Part shown: positions 37,019 through 45,517 of the stretch, one piece after another
Layout: every line of letters starts with the position of its first letter
Position numbering within the stretch: the first letter of the stretch is position 1
Assembly: GCF_023516575.1 (NCBI RefSeq)
Contig: NZ_JAMGBE010000004.1
Span: 212,086-276,085, forward strand
Length of the DNA stretch: 64,000 bases
DNA from: Sphingomonas hankyongi
GTDB taxonomy: Bacteria; Pseudomonadota; Alphaproteobacteria; Sphingomonadales; Sphingomonadaceae
Direction of reading: 5' to 3'
Translations under genes and position numbers: made by a program
Notes under the pieces: generated by a model
The model's input: the letters and a program-made list of their open reading frames with translations, nothing else
Database searches by the model: none
Told to the model about the DNA's origin: nothing

Positions 37019-37543
37019 ATGAGTCCCTTCTCTTCCTCTCGAAGCGCGATCGCGCTGTTCGCTTTGCTTGTCGCCCCCGCGGCGATGCCGGCGACCGCCG
37101 CGACACCGAGCTCGAACGCCATCTCCACAGCGGCCATCCTGCACCCGATCAACGTAATCAAAAGGGCTGACCTGGACTTCGGTTATGTCGGTGCCGGCAC
37201 CGGTGCGGGAACCGTGGTCATCGACCCTGAAACCGACGCCACCACGTCGACCGGCGGAGCGCTGCTGCTTGGCGGAACCCCGCACTCGGCTGCGTTTGTC
37301 GGCGCCGCCGGAAGCAGCAGCGTCGTCAACATCAAGATCCCGAAGCAACCGGTGACGCTCACGCGCGTCGGGGGCACCCAAACGATGACGGTTTCCAAAT
37401 TCACGCTGCAGGGCCTGGACAAGCGCTTCGTCGCCAAACAGGTCGCGTTCGATTTCCGTGTCGGGGCGACTCTGAACGTCGGCGCGAACCAGGTGGAGGG
37501 TCTTTACACCGGATCGTTCGACGTGACGGTTCAATATCCCTAA
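37019..37543 (+). CDS. DUF4402 domain secreted protein (first of a tandem pair)
   Basis: A 174-residue protein with a signal peptide (IALFALLVAPAAMPATAA, cleavage about residue 28) and a beta-rich DUF4402 domain: the early strand INVIKRADLDFGYV, a central GTVVIDP strand, and the final QVEGLYTGSFDVTVQYP, the family's most conserved part. DUF4402 proteins are exported and some resemble pilus or surface-fibre subunits; the function is unproven. A second copy lies 125 bases downstream on the same strand, with only the C-terminal motif strongly shared. Confidence 0.82.
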   Translation: MSPFSSSRSAIALFALLVAPAAMPATAATPSSNAISTAAILHPINVIKRADLDFGYVGAGTGAGTVVIDPETDATTSTGGALLLGGTPHSAAFVGAAGSSSVVNIKIPKQPVTLTRVGGTQTMTVSKFTLQGLDKRFVAKQVAFDFRVGATLNVGANQVEGLYTGSFDVTVQYP

Positions 37544-37668
37544 TTCGGCGATGTGCTTGCGCGTTAAGGTAAACCTTAGACCAACCCTCTCTCTTCAACG
37601 GCTGGTGATATCGGCTCGGTGATACTCGGCAATTGTAGTTTGCTGCGTATCGGGGAGCCTGGCCAATC

Positions 37669-38190
37669 ATGTTCGGTAAGTATCGTATCGCCATTCTTGG
37701 CGCGCTCGCCCTTGCGGCAGTTCCGGCTATGGCCGCGCCTGTCACTCCCAGCAGCCAGGCACAGAGCCGAGCGCTGATCCTCGTTCCGCTGACCCTGACG
37801 AAGATCGACGACCTCCGTTTTGGAACCGTTGTGCCATCCTCCTTGTCGGGAATGGTCTCCATCAATGCCTCGACGGGAGCGCGCACGATCGCCGGAGGCG
37901 TGACCGGTGTGCCGAGCGACGTTGGCCAGCGTGCTTATTTCGGTGGGGCGGGAACCGGCAACCAGCAGGTGATCATCACCTATGTTCAGCCCACGGAGCT
38001 GACCAGCACGACGAACAGCGCCGACAAGATTCCGGTCCTGGCGCTCACGCTCGACGGCTCGCCTATCCGTACGATCAACCCCGTGACGCGGACCTTCTTC
38101 TTCGGAATGGGCGGGATCATCATGATCAACGCTGATCAGGCGGAAGGCCTTTACGAAGCCAATTTCGACGTCACCGCCAACTATCAATGA
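37669..38190 (+). CDS. DUF4402 domain secreted protein (second of a tandem pair)
   Basis: A 173-residue paralogue of the preceding gene: a signal peptide (IAILGALALAAVPAMAAP), then LILVPLTLTKIDDLRFGTVVP, GMVSINASTGART and the C-terminal ADQAEGLYEANFDVTANYQ. The two copies differ through much of the middle, so the duplication is old. The 125-base spacer could carry a separate promoter. No chaperone or usher gene is adjacent, so fibre assembly through a chaperone-usher system is not supported by this context. Confidence 0.85.
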   Translation: MFGKYRIAILGALALAAVPAMAAPVTPSSQAQSRALILVPLTLTKIDDLRFGTVVPSSLSGMVSINASTGARTIAGGVTGVPSDVGQRAYFGGAGTGNQQVIITYVQPTELTSTTNSADKIPVLALTLDGSPIRTINPVTRTFFFGMGGIIMINADQAEGLYEANFDVTANYQ

Positions 38191-38242
38191 TCGGGTCACC
38201 CCCGATCTTGTGACCCATCGTTCGGCAGCCTAAGTGGCGGAC

Positions 38243-38443
38243 ATGTCGTCAATCCCGCCCCCCGAAGTCTTTCGCGTCTCGACCGTGCAGGTAGCCTGCG
38301 ACGGTTCCGGTGAGATCTCGCCAGCGCTCGGTCATCCGCGAGTATTCCTGCGCATCGACCCCGAGGTCGGCTACGTCGAATGCGGCTATTGCGACAGGCG
38401 CTTCGTTTACATCGGGGGACCGGCGGACACCCAAGCCGCATGA
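38243..38443 (+). CDS. Zinc-finger CHCC domain protein
   Basis: A protein of about 66 residues of the zf-CHCC family, related to the mitochondrial complex I subunit NDUFS6. Zinc ligands are visible as Cys in VACDG, His in ALGHPRVFL and the CGYC pair in YVECGYCDRRFVY. In alphaproteobacteria it may be a complex I accessory protein. I use the internal ATG (MSSIPPPEVFRV); a GTG 9 bases upstream is also possible. The stop overlaps the tldD start (ATGA), so the two genes are coupled. Confidence 0.85.
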   Translation: MSSIPPPEVFRVSTVQVACDGSGEISPALGHPRVFLRIDPEVGYVECGYCDRRFVYIGGPADTQAA

Positions 38444-39861
38444 GCTCGGCCGATCCCCGGCGGTTTCTGTACCGAAGCCTGGATCCTCAGGCTGCCCAGC
38501 AGCTCGCGACCAAGCACCTCTCTGGCTGCGACGATGGTGAGCTTTACCTGCAATATAGCGCAAGCGAGGCTTTCGGCTTCGACGACGGACGGCTGAAGAC
38601 CGCGGATTATCACACCACGTCCGGCTTTGGATTGCGCGGGGTGACCGGCGAGACGACCGCGTTCGCCCAGGCCAACGAAATCAGCGAATCTGCGATCGAA
38701 CGCGCGGCTTCGACACTCAAGCTGCTCGACCCCAGGACTACCGCGCCGGCGGCTTCTCCGCCGCGCACCAACCAGGCGATGTATCGCGCGGACGACCCGC
38801 TCGCCTTGGTGCCATTCGCGGAGAAGGTCGCGCTGTGTGAGACGATCGACGCGGCGGCGCGATCGCGCGACCCGCGCGTCGTCCAGGTCAGCGTCTCGCT
38901 CGCCGCGAGCTGGAGCGTGATCGATATCGTGCGCGCCGGCGGTTTCGTCGCCCATGACGTGAGGCCGCTGGTTCGGCTCGGCGTCCAGATTGTCGTCGAG
39001 CAGAATGGCCGCCGCGAAACCGGCTACCATGGCCTCGGCGGGCGTTATCTTTACGGCAGCCTGTTGGAGGCTGCGCAGTGGAACCGGGCCATCGACATCG
39101 CTCTGGCTCAGGCTTTGACCAATCTCGAGTCGGTCGCCGCACCGGCGGGCGAAATGCCCGTGGTCCTCGGCCCCGGCTGGCCTGGAGTGCTGCTGCACGA
39201 GGCGGTGGGGCACGGCCTTGAAGGCGACTTCAACCGCAAGGGCACCTCGGCCTTCTCCGGACGGCTGGGCGAACGCGTGGCGGCTCCAGGCGTGACGGTC
39301 ATCGACGACGGAGCGATGGAGCAGCGCCGAGGGTCGCTGACGATCGACGACGAAGGCACGCCGACCCGGCGCAACGTCCTTATCGAGGATGGCATCCTCA
39401 AAGGCTATTTGCAGGATCGTCTCAATGCGCGGCTGATGGGCGTCGAGCCGACCGGGAACGGCCGCCGCGAGAGCTTCGCGCATGCGCCGATGCCGCGCAT
39501 GACCAACACCTTCATGCTCGCCGGCAACGACGACCCCGGTGGATTGGTCGAGCGCGTGAGCGACGGCATTTACGCAAAGAGCTTCGGCGGCGGGCAGGTC
39601 GACATCACTAGCGGGAAGTTCGTCTTCTCCTGCACCGAGGCCTACCGCATTCGCGGCGGAAGGATCGCGGAGCCGATCAAGGGCGCGACGCTGATCGGCG
39701 ACGGCCCGACGGTCCTCACCCGTGTCAAAGGCATTGGCAACGATCTCGAGCTCGACGAGGGCATCGGCGTGTGCGGCAAGGGTGGGCAATCGGTGCCGGC
39801 GGGGGTGGGCCAGCCCACCTTGCTGATCGAGGGCTTGACGGTAGGCGGCACTGCGGCGTGA
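38440..39861 (+). CDS. tldD: TldD metalloprotease subunit
   Basis: A 473-residue subunit of the TldD/TldE (PmbA) heterodimeric zinc protease, which trims peptides such as microcin precursors and degrades unfolded peptides. The zinc motif HEAVGHGLEGDFNRKGTS is intact, followed by VTVIDDG, DDEGTPTRRNVLIEDGILKGYLQDRLNA and MPRMTNTFMLAG. The closing IKGATLIGDGPTVLTRVKGIGNDLE and CGKGGQSVPAGVGQPTLLI is typical of TldD rather than TldE. It overlaps zf-CHCC upstream (ATGA) and DUF924 downstream (GTGA). Confidence 0.96.
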   Translation: MSSADPRRFLYRSLDPQAAQQLATKHLSGCDDGELYLQYSASEAFGFDDGRLKTADYHTTSGFGLRGVTGETTAFAQANEISESAIERAASTLKLLDPRTTAPAASPPRTNQAMYRADDPLALVPFAEKVALCETIDAAARSRDPRVVQVSVSLAASWSVIDIVRAGGFVAHDVRPLVRLGVQIVVEQNGRRETGYHGLGGRYLYGSLLEAAQWNRAIDIALAQALTNLESVAAPAGEMPVVLGPGWPGVLLHEAVGHGLEGDFNRKGTSAFSGRLGERVAAPGVTVIDDGAMEQRRGSLTIDDEGTPTRRNVLIEDGILKGYLQDRLNARLMGVEPTGNGRRESFAHAPMPRMTNTFMLAGNDDPGGLVERVSDGIYAKSFGGGQVDITSGKFVFSCTEAYRIRGGRIAEPIKGATLIGDGPTVLTRVKGIGNDLELDEGIGVCGKGGQSVPAGVGQPTLLIEGLTVGGTAA

Positions 39862-40397
39862 GCGCCGATTGGCGGAGCGACGTTCTGAAATTCTGGTTTG
39901 CGCTCGGCTATGCCCGTTGGTGGAAGCGCGACGACGCGCTCGACCACCAAATCAAGCAGCTGTTCCTGAAATTATGGGCTGAAAAGCGCGAGCTGCCGGC
40001 AGAGGCTTTCCTGGCCGATCCGCTGACCGCGCTCGCGGCGGTGATCCTGTTCGACCAGTTTCCGCGCAACATGTTCCGAGATCATGCCGATCAATTCGCG
40101 ACCGACCATCTGGCGCTGGCAATTGCGAAAGAGGCGATCGCTCGCGGCTTCGACGAACAGCTTCAGACGGATGAACGCGCATTTCTCTACACGCCGTTCC
40201 AGCATAGCGAGAACATCGACGATCAGAACCGATCGGTGCTGCTGTTCAACGAGCTCGGTGACAGCCGCTACCTGCCTTTCGCGGAGAAACACCGCGACGT
40301 GATCCAGAGGTTCGGTCGCTTTCCGCACCGCAATGCAATCCTTGGGCGCGCGCCGCGACCTGCCGAGATTGCCGCCGGCGACGTCTATCCCTGGTGA
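39858..40397 (+). CDS. DUF924 family protein
   Basis: A 179-residue helical protein. The family pattern is clear: VLKFWFALGYARWWKRDDALD at the start, LAAVILFDQFPRNMFRDHADQFATD in the middle, and FLYTPFQHSENIDDQNRSVLLF with FGRFPHRNAILGR near the C-terminus. The fold is TPR-like; biochemical activity is not established. The start is the GTG overlapping the tldD stop (GTGA), fixing the N-terminus as MSADWRSDVLKF. Confidence 0.9.
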   Translation: MSADWRSDVLKFWFALGYARWWKRDDALDHQIKQLFLKLWAEKRELPAEAFLADPLTALAAVILFDQFPRNMFRDHADQFATDHLALAIAKEAIARGFDEQLQTDERAFLYTPFQHSENIDDQNRSVLLFNELGDSRYLPFAEKHRDVIQRFGRFPHRNAILGRAPRPAEIAAGDVYPW

Positions 40398-40403
40398 TCT
40401 GGA

Positions 40404-40811
40404 TTAAAGCAGGTGCGCGATCGGTGCGAGGCTGACGCCCGCATCTTCCGCGAGACGCTCAACCTCTTCGCGGCCCATCCCTTCCTCCCGCCGGGCGAGC
40501 GCCCAGGCGAAGGTCGAACGAGCGCCCGAACGGCAGAACGCCAGCAGCTTGCCGTCCCCGCAATCGCGCATCGCATCCTGAAGCTCCCCGACCTCGGCAG
40601 GGCCCGGGCCGCGCCGGATCGGGAGGAAGCGGTAGCCAATTCCGGCGGCTTTTGCCGCTTCCTCGATATCGGAGGCGAGCGGTTGGCCGGGGTCCTCGCC
40701 GTCCGGCCGGTTGTTGACGATCATGGTGACGCCATGCTCCGCCAGCCCTGCGACTTCGTCAGGGGCAATCTGCCCGCTTACGAATGTGCGGTCGTCGAGC
40801 TGGCGGATCAT
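40404..40811 (-). CDS. TIGR01244 family sulfur transferase/phosphatase-like protein
   Basis: A 135-residue protein of the DUF442/TIGR01244 family, with a cysteine-phosphatase-like fold. MIRQLDDRTFVSGQIAPDEVAGLAEHG starts it, VTMIVNNRPDGEDPGQP follows, and the active-site loop is LLAFCRSGARSTFAWAL with the reactive Cys and Arg. In other species related domains are fused to Blh or sulfur-oxidising enzymes. The start is the ATG 4 bases after the stop of the M3 peptidase gene, so the two are probably co-transcribed. Confidence 0.85.
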   Translation of the reverse strand: MIRQLDDRTFVSGQIAPDEVAGLAEHGVTMIVNNRPDGEDPGQPLASDIEEAAKAAGIGYRFLPIRRGPGPAEVGELQDAMRDCGDGKLLAFCRSGARSTFAWALARREEGMGREEVERLAEDAGVSLAPIAHLL

Positions 40812-40815
40812 AAGC

Positions 40816-43032
40816 TTAGCGTCCTCTCTCGCCCTTCTTCGGAGCAGGCGCTGCCGGGGCCGGTGTCGGCACAGGCGGTGCGCTCGTCGCACCCTCGCTG
40901 CTCAGCCCATAATATTCGAGATAGGGCTGAATGCTCGGGTCGTGACCTGCCCAGCTGCGATACATGTCGGCATAATCGATCGTGTTCCCGCGCGACAGGA
41001 CCATGTCGCGGAAACGCTGGCCGTTGGCGCGCGTAAGCCCGCCATTGGTCTCGAACGTGTTGAACGCGTCCTGCCCGAGCATGCGAGTCCATGGGTAGGC
41101 ATAATATCCCGCGGAATAGCCATTGCTCCAGATGTGAAGGAAATAGCTCGAGCGGTAGCGCGGCGGCACGTCGGCAACGTCGAATCCGCCCCTGGCCAGC
41201 GCGTCTGCCTCGAACTTGTCGACGTCGAGGCGGCCGGTGTCGCCCGGCAGCGAGTGCCAGTCGAGATCGAGCCGAGCCGCGGTCAGCGCCTCGCCGAGCT
41301 CGTAGCCCTGGTTGAAGGTGCGCGACTTCTTGATCTTGTCGACCAGGTCCTGCGGGATCGTCTGGCCCGACTGATAATGCACCGCGTAGTGCGGAAGAAT
41401 CTTCGGATCGAGCGCCCAGTTCTCGTTGAACTGCGACGGGAACTCGACGAAGTCGCGCGCGACGTTCGTGCCCGACAGCGTCGGATAGGTCTGCGCGGCG
41501 AACATGCCGTGCAGCGCATGGCCGAACTCGTGGAACATCGTCGTCACGTCGTCCCAGCTGATCAGCGCCGGCTGACCCGGCGCAGGCTTGGTAAAGTTCT
41601 CGACGTTGAACACCACCGGCTTAGTGCCGCGCAGGTAGCTCTGGTTGACGAGGTTCGACATCCACGCCCCGCCCGACTTGTTGTCGCGCTTCCAGGGGTC
41701 GATGTAGAATATCGACAGCTGCTTCCCGTCCGCATCGAACACGTCGAACACGCGCATGTCGGGGTTCCACGTCGGCAGGTCCTTCCGCTCCTTGAACGTT
41801 AGGCCGTAGAGCTGGTTCGCGGCGTAGAAGACGCCGTCCGTAAGAACCTTGTTGAACTCGAAATAAGGCTTTAGCTCGTCGCTATTGAGCGCGTAGCGCT
41901 GCTTGCGGATCTGCTCGGCGTAGAAGTTCCAGTCCGCCGGAGTCACCTCGAAATTGGCGCCCTGCGCTTTCGCGAGCGCGCGGATGTCGGCAGCCTCCTG
42001 GCGCTCCTTGGCGGAAACGGACGGTGCAAGGCGATCCAGGAAAGCTACCGCCGTCTCGCGCTTCTTCGCCATCTGGTCGTAAAGCGCATAGTCGGCCCAG
42101 TTCTGCTCCCCGAACAGAGCGGCTTTCTGGGCGCGCAGCTGCGCGATCTCGCTGATGATCGAACGCGTGTCGTTGGCATCCCCATGCTCGGCGCGATTGA
42201 GGCTGGCGTCGAACAATTTCTGGCGCGCGTCGTGGCTAGTCAACGAGTCGGACGCAGGCTGCTGCGTCGTGTTCTGCAGCGGCAGCACATAGCCCGCGAC
42301 CTTGCGGTCCTTGGCGGCTTCCTGCGCTGCGGCTAGCTGCTCCTGCGACAGGCCAGAGAGGGCGGAGGCGTCGGCCACATGCACCGCACCCGCCTTGGCG
42401 GCGGCGAGCAGCTTCTGCGTGAAATCCGTCTGAAGGGTGCTGAGGCGCTTGTTGATGATCTTCAGCTGCGCCTGCTTGGCGGCCGGAAGCTCGGCGCCCG
42501 CATGCACGAAGCCCTTGTAATAAACGTCGAGCACCTTCGCCTGCTCCGGATTCAGGTTCAGCTCGGCCTGGTGGTCGTGCAGATATTTGACCCGCTGGAA
42601 CAGCTTCGCATTGAGATAGATGAAGTCGCCGTGCGCCGCGAACAATGGCGCCGTCTTGGTGTCGGTAGCCTGCAGCGTATCGTTGGTGTTCGCGCCGTTG
42701 ACCGCCGAGAATGCCAGGTTCGCGCGTTCGAGCAGCTGGCCGGAGCGCTCGAGGGCGACGATCGTGTTGTCGAACGTCGGCGTCGCCTTCTGGTTGGCGA
42801 CCGCGGTCACTTCGCGCTTCTGCTCGGCCATGCCGGCGAGGAGCGCGGGCAAATAGTCGCTGTCCTTGATCTTGGAGAAGTCCGGCGCCTCCAGCGCGAG
42901 GGCGCTCGGCTTGGCGAACGGATTGGAAGCGGAAAGTGTCGCGGCAGGAGCGGCGGCCTTCTTGGTGGCAGCGCCGGCTGGGGCGGCAAAGACAGCGATG
43001 GCTGCCGAAGCAAGCAGGAGTTTACGGATCAT
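40816..43032 (-). CDS. M3 family zinc metallopeptidase (peptidyl-dipeptidase Dcp-like), exported
   Basis: A 738-residue precursor. The signal peptide (LLLASAAIAVFAAPAGAA) ends about residue 22. The large helical body carries the gluzincin motif MFHEFGHALHG, with the third ligand Glu in the DFVEFPSQFNENWAL segment downstream. IFYIDPWKRDNKSGGAW and YSAGYYAYPWTRML match the oligopeptidase A/Dcp clan. It probably removes dipeptides from short peptides in the periplasm. The C-terminus is Pro/Ala-rich (about the last 25 residues). The TIGR01244 gene follows 4 bases later. Confidence 0.93.
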   Translation of the reverse strand: MIRKLLLASAAIAVFAAPAGAATKKAAAPAATLSASNPFAKPSALALEAPDFSKIKDSDYLPALLAGMAEQKREVTAVANQKATPTFDNTIVALERSGQLLERANLAFSAVNGANTNDTLQATDTKTAPLFAAHGDFIYLNAKLFQRVKYLHDHQAELNLNPEQAKVLDVYYKGFVHAGAELPAAKQAQLKIINKRLSTLQTDFTQKLLAAAKAGAVHVADASALSGLSQEQLAAAQEAAKDRKVAGYVLPLQNTTQQPASDSLTSHDARQKLFDASLNRAEHGDANDTRSIISEIAQLRAQKAALFGEQNWADYALYDQMAKKRETAVAFLDRLAPSVSAKERQEAADIRALAKAQGANFEVTPADWNFYAEQIRKQRYALNSDELKPYFEFNKVLTDGVFYAANQLYGLTFKERKDLPTWNPDMRVFDVFDADGKQLSIFYIDPWKRDNKSGGAWMSNLVNQSYLRGTKPVVFNVENFTKPAPGQPALISWDDVTTMFHEFGHALHGMFAAQTYPTLSGTNVARDFVEFPSQFNENWALDPKILPHYAVHYQSGQTIPQDLVDKIKKSRTFNQGYELGEALTAARLDLDWHSLPGDTGRLDVDKFEADALARGGFDVADVPPRYRSSYFLHIWSNGYSAGYYAYPWTRMLGQDAFNTFETNGGLTRANGQRFRDMVLSRGNTIDYADMYRSWAGHDPSIQPYLEYYGLSSEGATSAPPVPTPAPAAPAPKKGERGR

Positions 43033-43142
43033 TGGAATTCCTGTTTCGAATGCGAATAGGCTGATGTTGCACTATTACATGCAGACGCTTTCGTCAGCAT
43101 GAATGTTTTACAGCAATTCCAATAGCATAGCTGGCGGCGGGC

Positions 43143-44963
43143 CTATTCCGCGGCTTCTGCGATCTCCTCGGCGAGCCTCTCGGCAGCTTGCCGTTGCCAT
43201 AACTCGGCGTACAGGCCGTCGCGGGCGAGCAGCTCCTCATGCGTCCCACGCTCGGCAACGCGCCCTTCGTCAAGCACCACGATCTGATCGGCATTGACGA
43301 CCGTGGAAAGCCGGTGCGCAATCATGATCGTAGTGCGGGTTTCGGCGACCTGCTCCAGCGTCGCCTGGATCGCCTGCTCGGTGCGGCTGTCCAGGGCGCT
43401 AGTCGCTTCGTCGAGCACCAGGATAGGTGGATTCTTGAGCAGCGTTCGGGCAATCGCCACGCGCTGCTTCTCGCCACCGGACAACTTCAGCCCGCGCTCG
43501 CCCACCATGGAATTGTACCGACCCGGAAGCGCTTCGATGAAGTGATCGATCGCGGCTCCGCGCGCTGCCCTTTCGATGTCGGCGATTTCAGCGCCGCCGC
43601 GCCCATAGGCGATGTTGTAGCCGATCGTATCGTTGAACAGCACCGTGTCCTGCGGGACGATGCCGATGGCAGAGCGAAGGCTACGTTGGCGAACTGCGGC
43701 AATGTCCTGCCCGTCGATGACGATCTGCCCGGCCGTGGGGTCGTAAAAGCGGTACAGAAGGCGCGCGATGGTGGATTTGCCAGCGCCCGATGGACCGACG
43801 ATTGCGCAGCTTGTTCCTGCCGGGATCACGAGGTCCACGCCTTTCAGGATCTCGCGCTCGGGTTCGTAGCCGAACCGAACGTTCTCGAAACGCACCTCGC
43901 CTTTCGATACGAGCAGCGACTCCGCGCCGGCTCGGTCGATGACCTCGGCGGGTGTGTCGAGCAGATCCCACATGGCTTCCATGTCGATCAGCCCCTGACG
44001 GATGGAGCGATAGACCCAGCCCAGCATGTCGAGCGGTCGGAACAGCTGCATCAGCAGCGAATTGACGAGCACGACGTCGCCTGGTGTGAAGCGCCCTTGG
44101 CTCCAGCCCCACACGGTGAAGATCATGGCCCCCGCCATCATCAGGTTCGTGATCAGGCTCTGCCCGATGTTGAGCCAGGCGAGGGACGTTTCGTTGCGCA
44201 CGGCAGCGCGGGTGAAGGTGCCGACCGCCTCATCGTAGCGCTGCGCCTCGCGTTCCTCCGCGCCGAAATATTTGACGGTCTCGTAGTTCAGCAGGCTGTC
44301 TACCGCGCGTCCGATCGCCTTGTTGTCGACGTCGTTCATCTGCCGCTGGATCTGTGCCCGCCAGTCGGTCACCTTGCGCGTGAACGTGATGTAGATGGCG
44401 ACCATCACCAGCGTCGCGGCAACCAGGCCGGGCCCGAACTTCACCCAGAAGATAATGCAGATTGCGGCCAGCTCGATGACCGTCGGAGCGATGTTGAAGA
44501 GGATGAAGTAAAGCATCATGTCGATGCTCTTCGTTCCGCGCTCGACGATCTTGGTGAGCGACCCCGTGCGCCGTTCGAGGTGGAAGCGCAGCGAAAGATC
44601 GTGAACGTGCCGGAAGACGTTGGTTGCCAATCGACGCGCTGCGCTTTGCCCCACCTTCTCGAACAAGGCGTTGCGCAGGTTGTCGGAAAGGACGCCGGCG
44701 AAGCGGGCCGTCGCATAGCCTGCAACCAGCCCCGCAACGACGCCGATCGCGACGGTGCCGCTCGACATGCCGTCGATCACGGCCTTGTACGCGAACGGCA
44801 TCAGCAGGACCGCGGCCTTGCCGGCGAGCACGAGCACGATCGCGACGACGACGCGCGCCTTCAGCTCTGCCTCGCCCTTCGGCCACAGCATCGGCAGGAA
44901 GCGCCAAAGGGCGCCGAAGCCGGCATTGGGCTTGGCAGCTTGCTGGGGCGGTTCGGTCGTCAT
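43143..44963 (-). CDS. Atm1-type ABC exporter (permease-ATPase fusion)
   Basis: A 606-residue half-transporter: six membrane helices (about residues 30-330), then an ATPase with Walker A AIVGPSGAGKSTIARLLYRF, Q-loop GIVPQDTVLFNDTI, signature LKLSGGEKQRVAIARTLL and Walker B ILVLDEATSALD. The membrane region shows the Atm1/ABCB7 pattern: HLERRTGSLTKIVERGTKS and SLLNYETVKYFGAEEREAQRYD. The structurally known Novosphingobium NaAtm1 exports glutathione conjugates including metal-glutathione complexes, so a similar role at the inner membrane is likely. It appears to be a single-gene unit. Confidence 0.93.
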   Translation of the reverse strand: MTTEPPQQAAKPNAGFGALWRFLPMLWPKGEAELKARVVVAIVLVLAGKAAVLLMPFAYKAVIDGMSSGTVAIGVVAGLVAGYATARFAGVLSDNLRNALFEKVGQSAARRLATNVFRHVHDLSLRFHLERRTGSLTKIVERGTKSIDMMLYFILFNIAPTVIELAAICIIFWVKFGPGLVAATLVMVAIYITFTRKVTDWRAQIQRQMNDVDNKAIGRAVDSLLNYETVKYFGAEEREAQRYDEAVGTFTRAAVRNETSLAWLNIGQSLITNLMMAGAMIFTVWGWSQGRFTPGDVVLVNSLLMQLFRPLDMLGWVYRSIRQGLIDMEAMWDLLDTPAEVIDRAGAESLLVSKGEVRFENVRFGYEPEREILKGVDLVIPAGTSCAIVGPSGAGKSTIARLLYRFYDPTAGQIVIDGQDIAAVRQRSLRSAIGIVPQDTVLFNDTIGYNIAYGRGGAEIADIERAARGAAIDHFIEALPGRYNSMVGERGLKLSGGEKQRVAIARTLLKNPPILVLDEATSALDSRTEQAIQATLEQVAETRTTIMIAHRLSTVVNADQIVVLDEGRVAERGTHEELLARDGLYAELWQRQAAERLAEEIAEAAE

Positions 44964-45073
44964 GCTTCATGAAAGTAGGAGCGCTGCACCGCCCTGCCAA
45001 TTAAATGCGCCGAAACGTTTGGAACCGTGTGGAAAATCGCCGGTTATGGAACCCAGGTTTTGCGAGGTTGAAC

Positions 45074-45325
45074 ATGGGACCGGGCTATTTCGTCATTGCA
45101 ATTCTTGGCTGCGCCGACGGCGGGTCGCAGTGCACGCCGGTGGCTACCCTGCCGACGCGGTACGAAAGCCAGGCTCAATGCTCGACAGCCACTGCGCATG
45201 CGCTCGAAGCGAACACCGAGTTCGACTTTCCGACCCTGTTGGCCCAGTGCCGCGCCGGCGCGGCTCCTGCCGCCGCGGATGCGGGCAGGAACGACCCCGC
45301 TCCTGACGGAGCGCGCCGCGGCTGA
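45074..45325 (+). CDS. Hypothetical Cys-containing small protein
   Basis: An 83-residue protein I do not recognise by name. It begins MGPGYFVIAILGCADGGSQC, has four Cys across the first about 60 residues (GCADG, SQCTP, AQCST, AQCRA), and ends in a disordered Ala/Asp/Arg tail. The N-terminus could be a weak signal or a buried strand; the paired Cys suggest an exported or disulfide-bonded protein. Codon use resembles its neighbours. It stands alone between the divergent Atm1 gene and a 46-residue gene. Confidence 0.55.
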   Translation: MGPGYFVIAILGCADGGSQCTPVATLPTRYESQAQCSTATAHALEANTEFDFPTLLAQCRAGAAPAAADAGRNDPAPDGARRG

Positions 45326-45373
45326 GCTGACCCTGCGGCGGGAACCCAATGTCCGGCTGCGCTTTCCACTTCG

Positions 45374-45514
45374 ATGACAAAGACCAGTAAATCCAAAGCC
45401 GCAAGCAAGACGCCGCGCGGCCGCGCGACCGGTCATCCGGCGGGCGGAAAGCTCAACCAGGCGACCACCAAAGAATTCGAGCGGGAGGAAATGGGCATTG
45501 CGCCCAAGGAGTAA
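45374..45514 (+). CDS. Small basic protein, 46 residues
   Basis: An open frame of 46 codons from ATG to TAA, ending 3 bases before the SDR gene. The N-terminal half is Lys/Thr/Ser/Ala/Arg-rich and looks disordered (MTKTSKSKAASKTPRGRATG). The C-terminal half, GGKLNQATTKEFEREEMGIA, looks helical and is the more conserved-looking part. No ribosome site is obvious. Tight spacing to the SDR suggests a two-gene unit. It could be a stress-associated or nucleic-acid-binding peptide, but that is a guess from charge alone. Confidence 0.55.
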   Translation: MTKTSKSKAASKTPRGRATGHPAGGKLNQATTKEFEREEMGIAPKE

Positions 45515-45517
45515 GCG

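Noticed and set aside
43239..44972. 577-codon open frame on the plus strand
   Set aside because: It is antisense to the Atm1-type exporter, whose Walker and signature motifs are unmistakable. The shadow has no motif.
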